From the NCBI GenBank assembly GCA_011524425.1, contig WTKI01000293.1:1-10257 (forward strand): a DNA stretch of 10,257 nucleotides. Reading direction: 5' to 3'. Positions 1 to 7,271 of the stretch are shown here, in pieces. Position numbers and translations under genes: made by a program. The DNA comes from Altererythrobacter sp. GTDB taxonomy: Bacteria > Pseudomonadota > Alphaproteobacteria > Sphingomonadales > Sphingomonadaceae. Position 1 is the stretch's first letter. Every line of letters starts with the position of its first letter. The notes beneath the pieces are model-generated. The model was given only the letters and a program-made list of their open reading frames with translations, was not told the origin of the DNA and did no database searches.

Positions 1-278
1 CTTGCACCAGAGACTATGCCGGCATTGTTCACGAGAATATCGAGCCTCCCGAACTTCGCAACGGCATGCCCAATGATGTCGGGCCATGCTTTTCGGTCTG
101 CTACATCCTGAGCCTTGAACTGAGCACCCAAGCCTTCGCACATTTGCGAGCCTTGGTCAGGATCAATGTCAGTGCCGAGCACGTACGCACCCTCACTGAC
201 CAGCCGACTGAGTGCGGCCGCGCCTATCCCGCTCGCGCAACCTGTAACGATTGCTACCTTTCCGGAAAGGTCAGGCAT
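1..278 (-). CDS. Short-chain dehydrogenase/reductase (SDR), partial, cut by left edge
   Basis: This is the N-terminal 92 residues of a classical SDR oxidoreductase; the gene continues beyond base 1. The reading begins MPDLSGKVAIVTG. The glycine-rich cofactor motif TGCASGIG lies at residues 12-19, an acidic residue (Asp37, in GTDID) ends the second strand, and the NNAG motif lies at residues 84-87. An Asp at that place usually favours NAD(H) over NADP(H) in this family. The catalytic Ser, Tyr and Lys lie outside the window, so the substrate cannot be read. The ATG overlaps the stop codon of the upstream glutathione S-transferase gene as TAATG, sharing one base, so the two are probably co-transcribed and translationally coupled. 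The gene is sure to be an SDR; the exact activity is unknown. Confidence 0.9.
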   Translation of the reverse strand, partial: MPDLSGKVAIVTGCASGIGAAALSRLVSEGAYVLGTDIDPDQGSQMCEGLGAQFKAQDVADRKAWPDIIGHAVAKFGRLDILVNNAGIVSGA

Positions 279-922
279 TACTCTGCTTGCTGCCAGATCG
301 CTGCGCTTTCCCGATGATTGTGGGTGTCGACAAACCGCGCGAGATTTTCAGTACCCTCAGGCAGTTTCCAGCCGACAGTGAAACCGAAATTGGCAAAGCA
401 GAACACGATCAGATCGGCAAAAGTGAAACGTCCGAGAGCAAAGTGGTTCGAGGATCCCAAGGCCTCATCAAACCAGCGCCATTTCTCATCCGACATGGCA
501 GCGATTTCAGCACCGGCAGCCTCACTCAGCACTGCCATGCGCGGTTCAAACATGGGACGGCCACCGGTCGCGCGAAAGCCCATGGTCATTGGGACAACCA
601 CTTCCTGATCGAACAAGCGCACCCATTTGCGAACTTCTGCGCGTTCTTGCGGGGTTTCGCCGAACAAATTGGGTTCAGGGTGCATTTCCTCGATGAATTC
701 GCAGATCGGCCAGCTTTCCGTCAGGCAAGTGCCGTCATCAAGCTCGAATGTGGGAATGGTCCCCAGCGGGTTCTTTTTGAGATATTCTGCGTCCTGGCGG
801 TTTTCGCCAATGATGATGTCATAATGAACGCGCTCAACGCGATCTTCGCCAATTCCCTTTTCGACCAGAAACATCCGCACCAATCGCGGATTGGGGCCAA
901 GGCTTGAATGGAGTTTTGGCAT
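278..922 (-). CDS. Glutathione S-transferase family protein
   Basis: A 214-residue protein of normal cytosolic GST length. The N-terminal thioredoxin-like domain (about residues 1-80) carries NPLGTIPTF at 51-59 with the cis-proline at Pro57, followed by Glu69-Ser70, the pair that binds the gamma-glutamyl part of glutathione. The helical C-terminal domain (about 90-210) has the N-capping box T167-x-x-D170 in FTFADLIVF. Such enzymes conjugate or reduce small electrophiles with glutathione, but the class and substrate cannot be assigned from motifs. I chose the ATG at 922 because a purine-rich ribosome site (AGGAAGAGGAAG) lies just upstream and the family normally starts close to the first strand; a longer reading to 1054 adds an unlikely basic extension. 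The stop overlaps the start of the downstream SDR by one base, so the two look like a small operon. Confidence 0.93.
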   Translation of the reverse strand: MPKLHSSLGPNPRLVRMFLVEKGIGEDRVERVHYDIIIGENRQDAEYLKKNPLGTIPTFELDDGTCLTESWPICEFIEEMHPEPNLFGETPQERAEVRKWVRLFDQEVVVPMTMGFRATGGRPMFEPRMAVLSEAAGAEIAAMSDEKWRWFDEALGSSNHFALGRFTFADLIVFCFANFGFTVGWKLPEGTENLARFVDTHNHRESAAIWQQAE

Positions 923-1024
923 ATCGCTTCCTCTTCCTACTGTCTGGTTTGAAAAACTTAATACGCGAGCGATCCGGCTTGCCCATCTGGCAAATGCGCT
1001 AGGGCGTTGACGCAAGGCTGCGCT
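923..1024. promoter_or_regulatory. Divergent intergenic control region (GST-SDR / PH-domain cluster)
   Basis: This short gap separates the leftward GST-SDR pair from the rightward four-gene cluster, so promoters for both should lie here or just inside the genes. The leftward ribosome site (AGGAAGAGGAAG, complement of about 927-938) is clear. No convincing -35/-10 pair stands out for either direction. A small perfect palindrome sits at 979-993. Confidence 0.5.
979..993. repeat. Short inverted repeat TTGCC-N5-GGCAA, possible operator
   Basis: The arms TTGCC (979-983) and GGCAA (989-993) are perfect reverse complements separated by CATCT. The symmetry, and the inner T-N11-A spacing (T980 to A992), resemble dimeric regulator sites such as LysR-type boxes. 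No run of T follows, so it does not look like a terminator. It could be chance at this arm length. Confidence 0.3.
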
Positions 1025-1594
1025 ATGACCATTTACAGTGTCATGGACCAGCAAGACACTACCGCCGAAGCGCCGCTGAACGAAGAGGCCGTTGCTGCCA
1101 AACCCGCCGATGGGCCTTTAGCCGAAGACCTTGCGGACGATCAGCTTACTCCGCTGGATCCAGCCTATAAAACCGTTATACGCATAGGGACGGCGATTTT
1201 TTGCGTTCCGTTTCTTGTTGCAGGATTGGTTGTTGAAGCGACAAGCATTTTGCCTGCCGCCGTCATCATTGCGCCGCTGACGCTGATCGCGATCCTGCTC
1301 ATCTTTCGATTGCCGACCCGTCGTTATCTGGCGCGCGGCTATGCGATGGGCCTCGATCGTTTGCGCATTGTGCGCGGCATCTGGTTCCGTGCGGACACAG
1401 TGGTTCCGTTCGGACGGGTGCAGCATATTGATGTGAACCAAGGTCCGCTGGAACGCTTCTTTGATATCGCGACGCTCACTTTGCATACCGCTGGCAGCAT
1501 GGGTGCCTCTGTTCGGCTCCCCGGACTAAAGCATGAAGTGGCTTTGGACATGCGCGAAGAGATTCGCAGCCATATCAAGCGCGAGACGATATGA
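1025..1594 (+). CDS. PH domain-containing membrane protein, YdbS-like (bPH2/DUF304)
   Basis: A 189-residue protein with three parts. There is an acidic, Ala/Pro-rich N-terminal tail (1-48). Two adjacent hydrophobic segments follow (about 51-70 and 74-95), probably a membrane hairpin. A single bacterial PH-like bPH2 domain (about 98-185) comes last. The domain hallmark is VPFGRVQHIDVNQGPLERFF at 127-146, then a beta-rich LTLHTAGS stretch and a C-terminal helix. Related pairs are known in Bacillus as ydbS-ydbT, a sigma-W operon linked to intrinsic resistance against a bacteriocin-like compound; whether that role holds here is inference. I chose ATG 1025 because a weak AAGG lies about 8 bases upstream; TTG 1007 and ATG 1043 are alternatives. 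It overlaps the next gene by four bases (ATGA), suggesting a coupled pair and a joint complex. Confidence 0.88.
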   Translation: MTIYSVMDQQDTTAEAPLNEEAVAAKPADGPLAEDLADDQLTPLDPAYKTVIRIGTAIFCVPFLVAGLVVEATSILPAAVIIAPLTLIAILLIFRLPTRRYLARGYAMGLDRLRIVRGIWFRADTVVPFGRVQHIDVNQGPLERFFDIATLTLHTAGSMGASVRLPGLKHEVALDMREEIRSHIKRETI

Positions 1595-3168
1595 GCGAGC
1601 AGGTCGCGAACTCCGGCCAGCCAAGCAATGCTGCGCTCCATACAGACCCCAAGAGCTTCCTCATCCAAGGGCTTGCGGGGCTGCGCAATGCGATCTTCCC
1701 GGTTGTGGCTGTGTTTTTTGCGATGCGCGACACAGGCACACTTGCTCTTTTCACAGCACTGGCCGCAGGAATTGCGATTGTTGGAATAGGGGCCGGCGGG
1801 GCTTATCTGCGCTGGCGAAAGTTTACCTACGAGATCAATGTCGAGGACATTCGTGTTGAATCAGGCATAATTTCGCGCATTGCGCGGTCTGTCCCGTTTG
1901 AGCGCATTCAGGATGTCAGTCTGGAGCAAACGCTCATCCCGAGACTGTTTGGCTTGGTAACAGTGAAGTTTGAAACCGGTTCCGGTGGCGGGGAAGACAT
2001 TACGCTTGCCTATCTCTCAGAAGATGAAGGAGAACGGCTTCGCGAATTGGTCAGGGAACAATGCGATGGTGCCTCGCTGATCGCTCACCGCCCTGATGAT
2101 GTGGAAAGCGAAGTTGTTGGCGCTCCAGCCGCCAAGCGCGCCGAGCCTTCGACCTTGCTATTCGCAATGGATCGGCGTCGCCTTTTCACTTTTGGCATCT
2201 TTGAATTTTCACTTGCAGTGTTCGCTGTGCTGGCAGGCCTTGCGCAATATGCCGACTGGTTTGTCGATTTTGAAATTTGGGACCCAGACCTCTGGCGCGA
2301 TGTTGCAAGCGAACAGTCCGGCTGGATCGCAGGTCTTGGTCAGATGGGCCAGATCATCGGCGCTATTGGAAGCGTTATCGGCCTGATTCTGGTGGGCTCT
2401 GTGACTGGCCTTTTCCGCGTATTTCTGCGCGATTGGAATTTCCGCCTAGAAGAGACGCCGCGAGGATTTCGCAGGCGCCGCGGATTGCTAACCCGCACAG
2501 ATGTCGTGATGCCTGTGCACCGCGTGCAAGCTATCCAAGTCAAAACAGGCTGGCTGCGGTATCGTTTTGGCTGGCGCGCTTTGAAGTTTGTCAGCCTTGC
2601 GCAAGATCTTGGTGCGGCCAATCATGATGTGGCGCCCTTTGCGAAGATCGAAGAGATCAAGCCGATTGTTCGTGCTGCCGGATTTGAGCCTGCCTCACCA
2701 ACACTCGATTGGCGTTTGACGGAACCGCGATATTGGCTGGACACAACAATCCTGGAAGGCGGCATTCTGCTGCTCGTCGCTATCGTAGTCGCGATTGTAT
2801 TTTCACCTTGGTTTGCTTTGATCCCTGTTGCCATTGCCGGGGTTATCGCTCTTGCAAACTGGTACGGTTACAAAGTGCACGCGCATGCAGTTGACGAAGA
2901 GCAATTGCTGGTGCGGAAGGGCTATTTTTCACCTGACCTGCAGATCGCAAGCCGGGTGAAGCTGCATTCTGTAAACATCTCTCAAGGACCGATTGCTCAA
3001 CGCCGGGGCTATGCCAATCTGCACTTGGGATTAGCTGGCGGGACAATGTCGATATCCGGACTGCCGCTTGCGCGCGCGCACGAGCTTCGGCGGGCTATAC
3101 TTGCCAGTATAGCGGCCAAAGACTTCTCAGAGATCTATCGCGCTCCAGAGCCGCGCTTGGCGGCATGA
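1591..3168 (+). CDS. PH domain-containing membrane protein, YdbT-like, three bPH2 domains
   Basis: A 525-residue integral membrane protein built as three repeats of a hydrophobic pair followed by a bPH2 (DUF304) domain. Hydrophobic stretches lie near 31-44 and 50-72, 197-220 and 248-277, and 385-405 and 407-425. The PH-like domains follow at about 74-158, 281-360 and 427-508. Each domain repeats the same core: FERIQDVSLEQ at 103-113, VHRVQAIQVKTG at 309-320, and ASRVKLHSVNISQGP at 453-467. They match RVQHIDVNQGP in the upstream partner. The family sits in the cytoplasmic membrane; its biochemical function is poorly known. The start lies inside the stop of the YdbS-like gene (ATGA), the classic paired arrangement. 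The next gene begins 27 bases downstream on the same strand. The family call is firm, the cellular role is not. Confidence 0.9.
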   Translation: MSEQVANSGQPSNAALHTDPKSFLIQGLAGLRNAIFPVVAVFFAMRDTGTLALFTALAAGIAIVGIGAGGAYLRWRKFTYEINVEDIRVESGIISRIARSVPFERIQDVSLEQTLIPRLFGLVTVKFETGSGGGEDITLAYLSEDEGERLRELVREQCDGASLIAHRPDDVESEVVGAPAAKRAEPSTLLFAMDRRRLFTFGIFEFSLAVFAVLAGLAQYADWFVDFEIWDPDLWRDVASEQSGWIAGLGQMGQIIGAIGSVIGLILVGSVTGLFRVFLRDWNFRLEETPRGFRRRRGLLTRTDVVMPVHRVQAIQVKTGWLRYRFGWRALKFVSLAQDLGAANHDVAPFAKIEEIKPIVRAAGFEPASPTLDWRLTEPRYWLDTTILEGGILLLVAIVVAIVFSPWFALIPVAIAGVIALANWYGYKVHAHAVDEEQLLVRKGYFSPDLQIASRVKLHSVNISQGPIAQRRGYANLHLGLAGGTMSISGLPLARAHELRRAILASIAAKDFSEIYRAPEPRLAA

Positions 3169-3195
3169 GAAAGTCGCGCTAAGCGCTCTGGCATC

Positions 3196-4191
3196 ATGCG
3201 GTTCCTATCTGACAATGCTGCAAGGGTGCATCCTAACGTCCTGGCTGCCTTGGCGAAGGCGGACGATCACGATCTACCTTATGACGGTGATCGCTGGAGC
3301 GCAGCTTTGGACGAACGCTTCTCTGAATTGTTCGGCAGGGAATGCGCGGGCTTGTGGATTGCCACCGGCACAGCGGCAAACTGCCTAGCGCTTGGAACTT
3401 TGGTGCAGCCGCATGGCGCGCTAGTCTGCCACGAAGAGGCGCATGTCGAGATGGATGAGGGGGGCGCACCCGGTTTCTATTTGCACGGCGCTAAGCTGAT
3501 CCTTGCAAAAGGCGAAGGCGCGCTGTTGTCGCGCGCTGATATCGAAGCGGTTACAGCCGGCATTCGCGATGATGTCCATCAGGTGCAGCCGCATGCGATT
3601 TCTATCACTCAAGCGAGCGAATATGGCAGGGTCTACACACCCGCTATGCTGGCAAAGCTTGGCACCTATGCAAAAGAGAGTGGGCTTGGGTTGCACATGG
3701 ATGGTGCGCGTTTTGCGAATGCGGTTGCCTATCTGGACTGCTCCGCAGCAGAGGCTGTCGGACCTTGCGACACGCTCGCTTTCGGTTTCATCAAAAATGG
3801 CGGGATGAGCGCAGAAGCGGTTGTTCTATTCGATCCAGAGCGCGCTGCGGAAGTACGTTATCGGCGCAAGCGTGCCGGACATCTGCAATGCAAGGGACGT
3901 TACCAGGCAGCGCAAATACTTGCTATGCTGGAAGATGATCTGTGGCTCCAAAATGCGCGCCATTCCAATGCTGCAGCGGCTGAGATAGCCAGCGCTTGCG
4001 GAGAGCGCTTGTTGCACGCGGTCGAGGCCAATGAACTGTTTGTGCATTTGGATACACAAGAGCGTGAAGCGCTGCGCAAGCAAGGGTTTGAATTTTACGA
4101 TTGGGGTGATGACGCGGCGCGGTTTGTCACTGCATGGGATACCAGACCCGAAGACGCCATGGGCCTTGCCAAGGCCGTTGCAGCCCTGTGA
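3196..4191 (+). CDS. Threonine aldolase family protein (PLP-dependent, beta-eliminating lyase fold)
   Basis: A 331-residue fold-type I PLP enzyme, close to the usual length for low-specificity L-threonine aldolases, which split threonine or allo-threonine to glycine and acetaldehyde. Visible landmarks are the N-terminal SDNAAR (5-10), the PLP phosphate-binding stretch ATGTAAN (56-62), and His83 in EAHVEMDEGG, placed like the ring-stacking histidine. HMDGAR (167-172) follows, with Asp169 for the pyridine nitrogen, and then Lys200 in FGFIKNGGMSAEA as the Schiff-base lysine. The IKNGG form resembles the Pseudomonas-type aldolases more than the E. coli ltaE type, so I give no symbol. Other beta-hydroxy amino acids could be the true substrate. 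No clear Shine-Dalgarno precedes the ATG, although the conserved SDN motif fixes the start. It follows the PH pair by 27 bases and overlaps the transporter gene by four bases. Confidence 0.92.
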   Translation: MRFLSDNAARVHPNVLAALAKADDHDLPYDGDRWSAALDERFSELFGRECAGLWIATGTAANCLALGTLVQPHGALVCHEEAHVEMDEGGAPGFYLHGAKLILAKGEGALLSRADIEAVTAGIRDDVHQVQPHAISITQASEYGRVYTPAMLAKLGTYAKESGLGLHMDGARFANAVAYLDCSAAEAVGPCDTLAFGFIKNGGMSAEAVVLFDPERAAEVRYRRKRAGHLQCKGRYQAAQILAMLEDDLWLQNARHSNAAAAEIASACGERLLHAVEANELFVHLDTQEREALRKQGFEFYDWGDDAARFVTAWDTRPEDAMGLAKAVAAL

Positions 4192-5120
4192 GCGGCACTG
4201 TGGCTGGTAGACAAACCGATTTGTTAAGTTGGCGCGTAATCGTGCCTTTCCTGCTTACTGGCGCGATCTGGGGTTCAACCTGGTGGGTGATCACCGGGCA
4301 GATTGACGGCGTTCCTGCAGCATGGTCGGTATTCTACCGGTTTGCACTTGCAACTCCTGCGTTGTTCCTCGTCGCGATGCTGATGAAGCGGCGCTTGCAG
4401 CTTTCACGGCAGGAGCATTTGCTGGCAGCGCTTGTCGGCGTCTTTCAATTCAGCGGCAACTTCCTGCTGGTCTACCATGCAGAGCTGTATGTGACCTCCG
4501 GCATTGTCGCGATGATGTTCGGGCTGCTGATGGTGCCAAACGCTTTGTTCGCGCGGATATTTCTTGGCGAGAAGATCCAGCCGCAATTTGCGCTTGGCAG
4601 TTTGGTCGCGATTGTCGGCGTGTCATTCCTCTTGTTCCATGAATGGAGCTCAAATCCCGGGGCAGGGGTTATCGGTGGCAATGTCGGCCTGGGTATCGTG
4701 CTTGCTATGCTCGGCATACTTGCGGCTTCAGTTGCCAATGTCATTCAAGCCAATCCGACAGGGCGTGCAGTGCCGATGGTAAGCTTGCTTGCCTGGGCAA
4801 TGCTTTACGGAACTACCTTTGATTTGGGATTCGCTGTGCTGACTGCCGGACCACCGCCGTTGCCGACCAGCACCTCTTACTGGGCCGGAATAATATATTT
4901 GGCGTTGATCGGCTCCGTCGTGACTTTCCCGCTCCATTACAATCTGGTGCGGGAGATCGGAGCGGGTCGCACCGCTTACAATTCGATCCTGACTATCGCA
5001 GTGGCCATGCTGATATCGACTTTGCTGGAGGACTATCGCTGGACATGGTTGACTGCAGGCGGGATGGTGCTGGCAGTGGCGGGCATGGTTGTCGCGCTTC
5101 GTTCAAAGCAAGCTCGCTAG
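4188..5120 (+). CDS. EamA/DMT-superfamily transporter
   Basis: A 310-residue, strongly hydrophobic protein consistent with the ten-helix drug/metabolite transporter fold (two EamA repeats). The first helix carries the typical AIWGSTWW signature, followed by YRFALATPALFL, and the first repeat ends with the characteristic FLGEKI. The second repeat starts near GLGIVLAMLGILAAS and ends in LAVAGMVVALRSK. Such carriers export amino acids, nucleosides or other metabolites; the substrate cannot be read. I chose GTG 4188, which overlaps the aldolase stop as GTGA; an ATG at 4134 in frame would add a basic, non-membrane extension buried in the aldolase gene, and GTG 4200 is another option. Tight coupling to the aldolase hints at export of a related amino acid, but that is inference. 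The 3' end overlaps the convergent SDR gene by 18 bases. Confidence 0.9.
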   Translation: MSGTVAGRQTDLLSWRVIVPFLLTGAIWGSTWWVITGQIDGVPAAWSVFYRFALATPALFLVAMLMKRRLQLSRQEHLLAALVGVFQFSGNFLLVYHAELYVTSGIVAMMFGLLMVPNALFARIFLGEKIQPQFALGSLVAIVGVSFLLFHEWSSNPGAGVIGGNVGLGIVLAMLGILAASVANVIQANPTGRAVPMVSLLAWAMLYGTTFDLGFAVLTAGPPPLPTSTSYWAGIIYLALIGSVVTFPLHYNLVREIGAGRTAYNSILTIAVAMLISTLLEDYRWTWLTAGGMVLAVAGMVVALRSKQAR

Positions 5121-5906
5121 GCCTTCTTTGAAAGTCGGGTAAGCTGGCTCCCAGCCGAGCATGCGTTTAGCCTTGCCGTTCGCAACGCGCCTGTTCTCTG
5201 CATAAAAACCGCGCGCCATTTCTGACAGTTTGGCTTGCTCCAGTGTTTCAAGCGGTGGCGGCTCGATCCCTATCAGCCGGCAAGCTTCTTCCGTCACGGC
5301 ATTGCCGCTGGCCGGCAGGTCATCGCTGAGATTGTATGCTCCCCGCGGAGCATCGCGTTCTATCGCTGCGACAACGCCTGACACAATGTCATCTACATGC
5401 ACGCGGCTGAAGACTTGCTCGGGCATATCAATCCGGCGTGCCTTTCCATTGCGTACGCGGTCCAATGCGCTGCGGGTTGGTCCGTAAATTCCCGGCAAAC
5501 GGAAGTTGCACGCACCAAGGTCCAGCCATGCGGCATCGGCCTCGGCTCTTGCATTGCGGCGGCCTGCGCCTGTCTGTGCGACTGTCGGAGTGCTTTCATC
5601 CACCCAGCCGCCGCCAGCATCGCCATAGACCCCGGTCGAGGAAAGATAGCCTAGCCAGCGCCTGTTCAGCGTATCGCCATATCTCTCCAAAACAGGGTCG
5701 GAGCCGGACGCCCGATCTGGCGGAACGCTGGACAGGATGTGGCTGGCACTATCTACAGCTGCGCCCACTGCATTTTGATCATCAAAATCGAGATTGCCTG
5801 CAGAGCCGGTTGCATCGACCCTCCAACCCCGCTCGCTTAACGCGGCGGCGATCCGGCCAGCTGTATAACCAAGGCCAAAGACCAGCAGATGCTTCTCGTT
5901 ACTCAT
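5103..5906 (-). CDS. Atypical SDR / NAD-dependent epimerase-like protein (YeeZ-like)
   Basis: A 267-residue protein with a Rossmann fold. LLVFGLGYTAGRIA near the N-terminus is the dinucleotide-binding loop, SSTGVYG at 89-95 matches the extended-SDR active-site strand, and FRLPGIYGP at 135-143 and FSRVHVDDIV at 166-175 are standard epimerase segments. Where extended SDRs carry YGxSK, this protein reads GAGRRNARAEAD (113-124), so the usual catalytic Tyr and Lys are missing. Similar uncharacterised proteins, such as E. coli YeeZ, share the short form, so it may bind a cofactor without classical oxidoreductase chemistry. It follows the M48 protease gene by 25 bases on the same strand, probably as one transcript, with no strong Shine-Dalgarno before the ATG. 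Its last 18 bases overlap the end of the transporter gene on the other strand. Confidence 0.88.
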   Translation of the reverse strand: MSNEKHLLVFGLGYTAGRIAAALSERGWRVDATGSAGNLDFDDQNAVGAAVDSASHILSSVPPDRASGSDPVLERYGDTLNRRWLGYLSSTGVYGDAGGGWVDESTPTVAQTGAGRRNARAEADAAWLDLGACNFRLPGIYGPTRSALDRVRNGKARRIDMPEQVFSRVHVDDIVSGVVAAIERDAPRGAYNLSDDLPASGNAVTEEACRLIGIEPPPLETLEQAKLSEMARGFYAENRRVANGKAKRMLGWEPAYPTFKEGLASLL

Positions 5907-5931
5907 CGCGGGCCAATTAGCGCGTATCGCT

Positions 5932-7176
5932 TTATTGGTCGAGATAGCCTTCCGGGGGTGTCTCTATGACTGCGCCGGGCACATTGTCCGCTTTCCATTG
6001 CATAGAGCGGCGCACACGGTTTTCGCCCGATGGGTGGGTATAGAACAAGAACTCTTCCAACGCGCTCGGTTCAAGCTTGCGGTATTCGCTGAGCCGCATG
6101 GCCGCACGCGCAAATCCATCTGGTTCTTGTGCAGCGATAAGACCAAATGCGTCGGCTTGATTCTCTTGCAAGCGGATGATGCCATTGGTTGCTGGTGTGG
6201 CGAGGAAGAAGTAGACAGCCAGGATCAGCGCAAACACCGGAATCGAGGCAGGGTCGCTGACATCGCGCACACCCCATTGCGCTTGCTTGCGCGCAATCAA
6301 CCAAGGCGCAATCCGGCTGATGGCAAACAGACCCAGCGCAAATATGGCCATGATTGTCGCGACCCGCCAAGCCCCGTGGTTCATCACATAATGGCCAAGC
6401 TCATGCCCCATCACAGCCACAATTTCCTCTTCGCTGGTGCGCTCCAGCAAGTTGTCATTAAGCGAGATCCTGATGGTCGGTCCAAAGCCAGAGACATTGG
6501 CTGAGATACGCTTGTCCTGTTTGCTCTGATCAAACACGTAGATGTTCTCTGCAGGAACATCATATTGTGCAGCCATCGTGACCAGCCGGTCTCTTAAGGG
6601 TCCCTGTTCCAGCTCTGTGTATGTGTTGAATAGCGGCGAAATGAATACTGGGGCTAATGTGGTGCCGATAAAGAAAAACAGACCTGCCACAGCAGTGCCT
6701 GTGACCCACCACGTTTGCGGCGCCTTGCGAATGACCAGATAAACTATTGCGATCAGCAAGGGGAAAATCGCCAGAGCGATGACATATCCGATCAACTGGT
6801 CAGAGAGCCAAGCGCCAAAGCTCTGGTCCATCAAATCATACTGCTTTTCCCGAAAGAAGCCGGTGTAGAGCGTCCAAGGCAAAGCGATGAGCGTTGAAAC
6901 CAGAAAGTATAAACTTGCCGTCAGCCATGTCGCGCCAAATGCCCCTTTGAATATCCGTTCGGCGAGGTCTCGGAAAGCTATCGCCATGCGAAACCGCAGG
7001 ATCAGCCAATCCACCAGAACGGTGACCGCAGTGCCGAAAACCAGAAGGTAGTAGCCTCCTTCGAAATAAGCGTCGGATTGCTCTTTCGCAGGGCCTTGCA
7101 AAGTTTCGAGATAGGCGCGCGTAGCGGCTTCAACGTCGAAAGCGCCGGTCCCGGCCGCAAGTAAGTCTAAAACCAC
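5932..7176 (-). CDS. M48 family membrane metalloprotease (Ste24/CAAX-protease type)
   Basis: About 415 residues, the usual size for bacterial Ste24-like M48 peptidases. Numbering is from TTG 7191: the zinc motif HELGH is at 263-267, and Glu343 in QENQADAFG is the likely third ligand with Asp347 following. HPSGENRVRR starts at 386, the conserved C-terminal motif. Several hydrophobic helices (near 48-68, 88-110, 131-154, 160-185, 278-300 and 317-335) embed it in the membrane with an N-terminal DUF-type helical domain. The yeast relative trims prenylated proteins; bacteria lack such substrates, so here it probably degrades membrane proteins. No ATG is available between the upstream in-frame stop and Met69. 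I prefer GTG 7176, since GGGGGA lies 7 bases upstream; TTG 7191 gives five more residues. It is divergent from pepN and precedes the SDR gene by 25 bases. Confidence 0.93.
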   Translation of the reverse strand: MVLDLLAAGTGAFDVEAATRAYLETLQGPAKEQSDAYFEGGYYLLVFGTAVTVLVDWLILRFRMAIAFRDLAERIFKGAFGATWLTASLYFLVSTLIALPWTLYTGFFREKQYDLMDQSFGAWLSDQLIGYVIALAIFPLLIAIVYLVIRKAPQTWWVTGTAVAGLFFFIGTTLAPVFISPLFNTYTELEQGPLRDRLVTMAAQYDVPAENIYVFDQSKQDKRISANVSGFGPTIRISLNDNLLERTSEEEIVAVMGHELGHYVMNHGAWRVATIMAIFALGLFAISRIAPWLIARKQAQWGVRDVSDPASIPVFALILAVYFFLATPATNGIIRLQENQADAFGLIAAQEPDGFARAAMRLSEYRKLEPSALEEFLFYTHPSGENRVRRSMQWKADNVPGAVIETPPEGYLDQ

Positions 7177-7226
7177 AAGAAATTCCCCCAATTTCGTCTG
7201 CGCTTGCTGAGCGTATGGCGGTTCAA

Positions 7227-7232
7227 TGTCAA
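7227..7232 (-). promoter_or_regulatory. Candidate -35 box for M48 protease gene
   Basis: The minus strand reads TTGACA, a perfect sigma-70 -35 hexamer, 51 bases before the preferred GTG start. At 17 bases spacing the -10 position reads CAGCAA, which is poor, so only half of the promoter is convincing. Confidence 0.25.
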
Positions 7233-7271
7233 TCGGACAGAAGCGACATCCGTTTGCTGCTCAGATTTGCA

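Noticed and set aside
251..907. Long plus-strand open frame (218 aa) opposite the GST gene
   Set aside because: It is antisense to a GST with intact family motifs, and its own translation shows no recognisable domain; open frames of this kind are common opposite GC-rich genes.
3169..3195. Possible terminator between the YdbT-like and aldolase genes
   Set aside because: The gap is 27 bases with only a tiny AGCGCT self-complement and no T run, so read-through as one operon is more likely.
4134..4187. Upstream ATG extension of the EamA transporter
   Set aside because: The 18 added residues are basic and cysteine-containing, lie entirely inside the aldolase gene, and do not resemble a transporter N-terminus; GTG 4188 gives the usual 4-base overlap.
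5438..5920. Plus-strand open frame (160 aa) opposite the SDR gene
   Set aside because: The translation is Arg/His/Pro-rich without domain features and mirrors the real minus-strand gene.
5935..6504. Plus-strand open frame (189 aa) opposite the M48 protease
   Set aside because: The minus strand carries HELGH and the other M48 motifs; this frame shows nothing recognisable.
7207..7264. Distant inverted repeat CTGAGC ... GCTCAG in the M48/pepN gap
   Set aside because: Six-base arms separated by 46 bases with no supporting extension are expected by chance.
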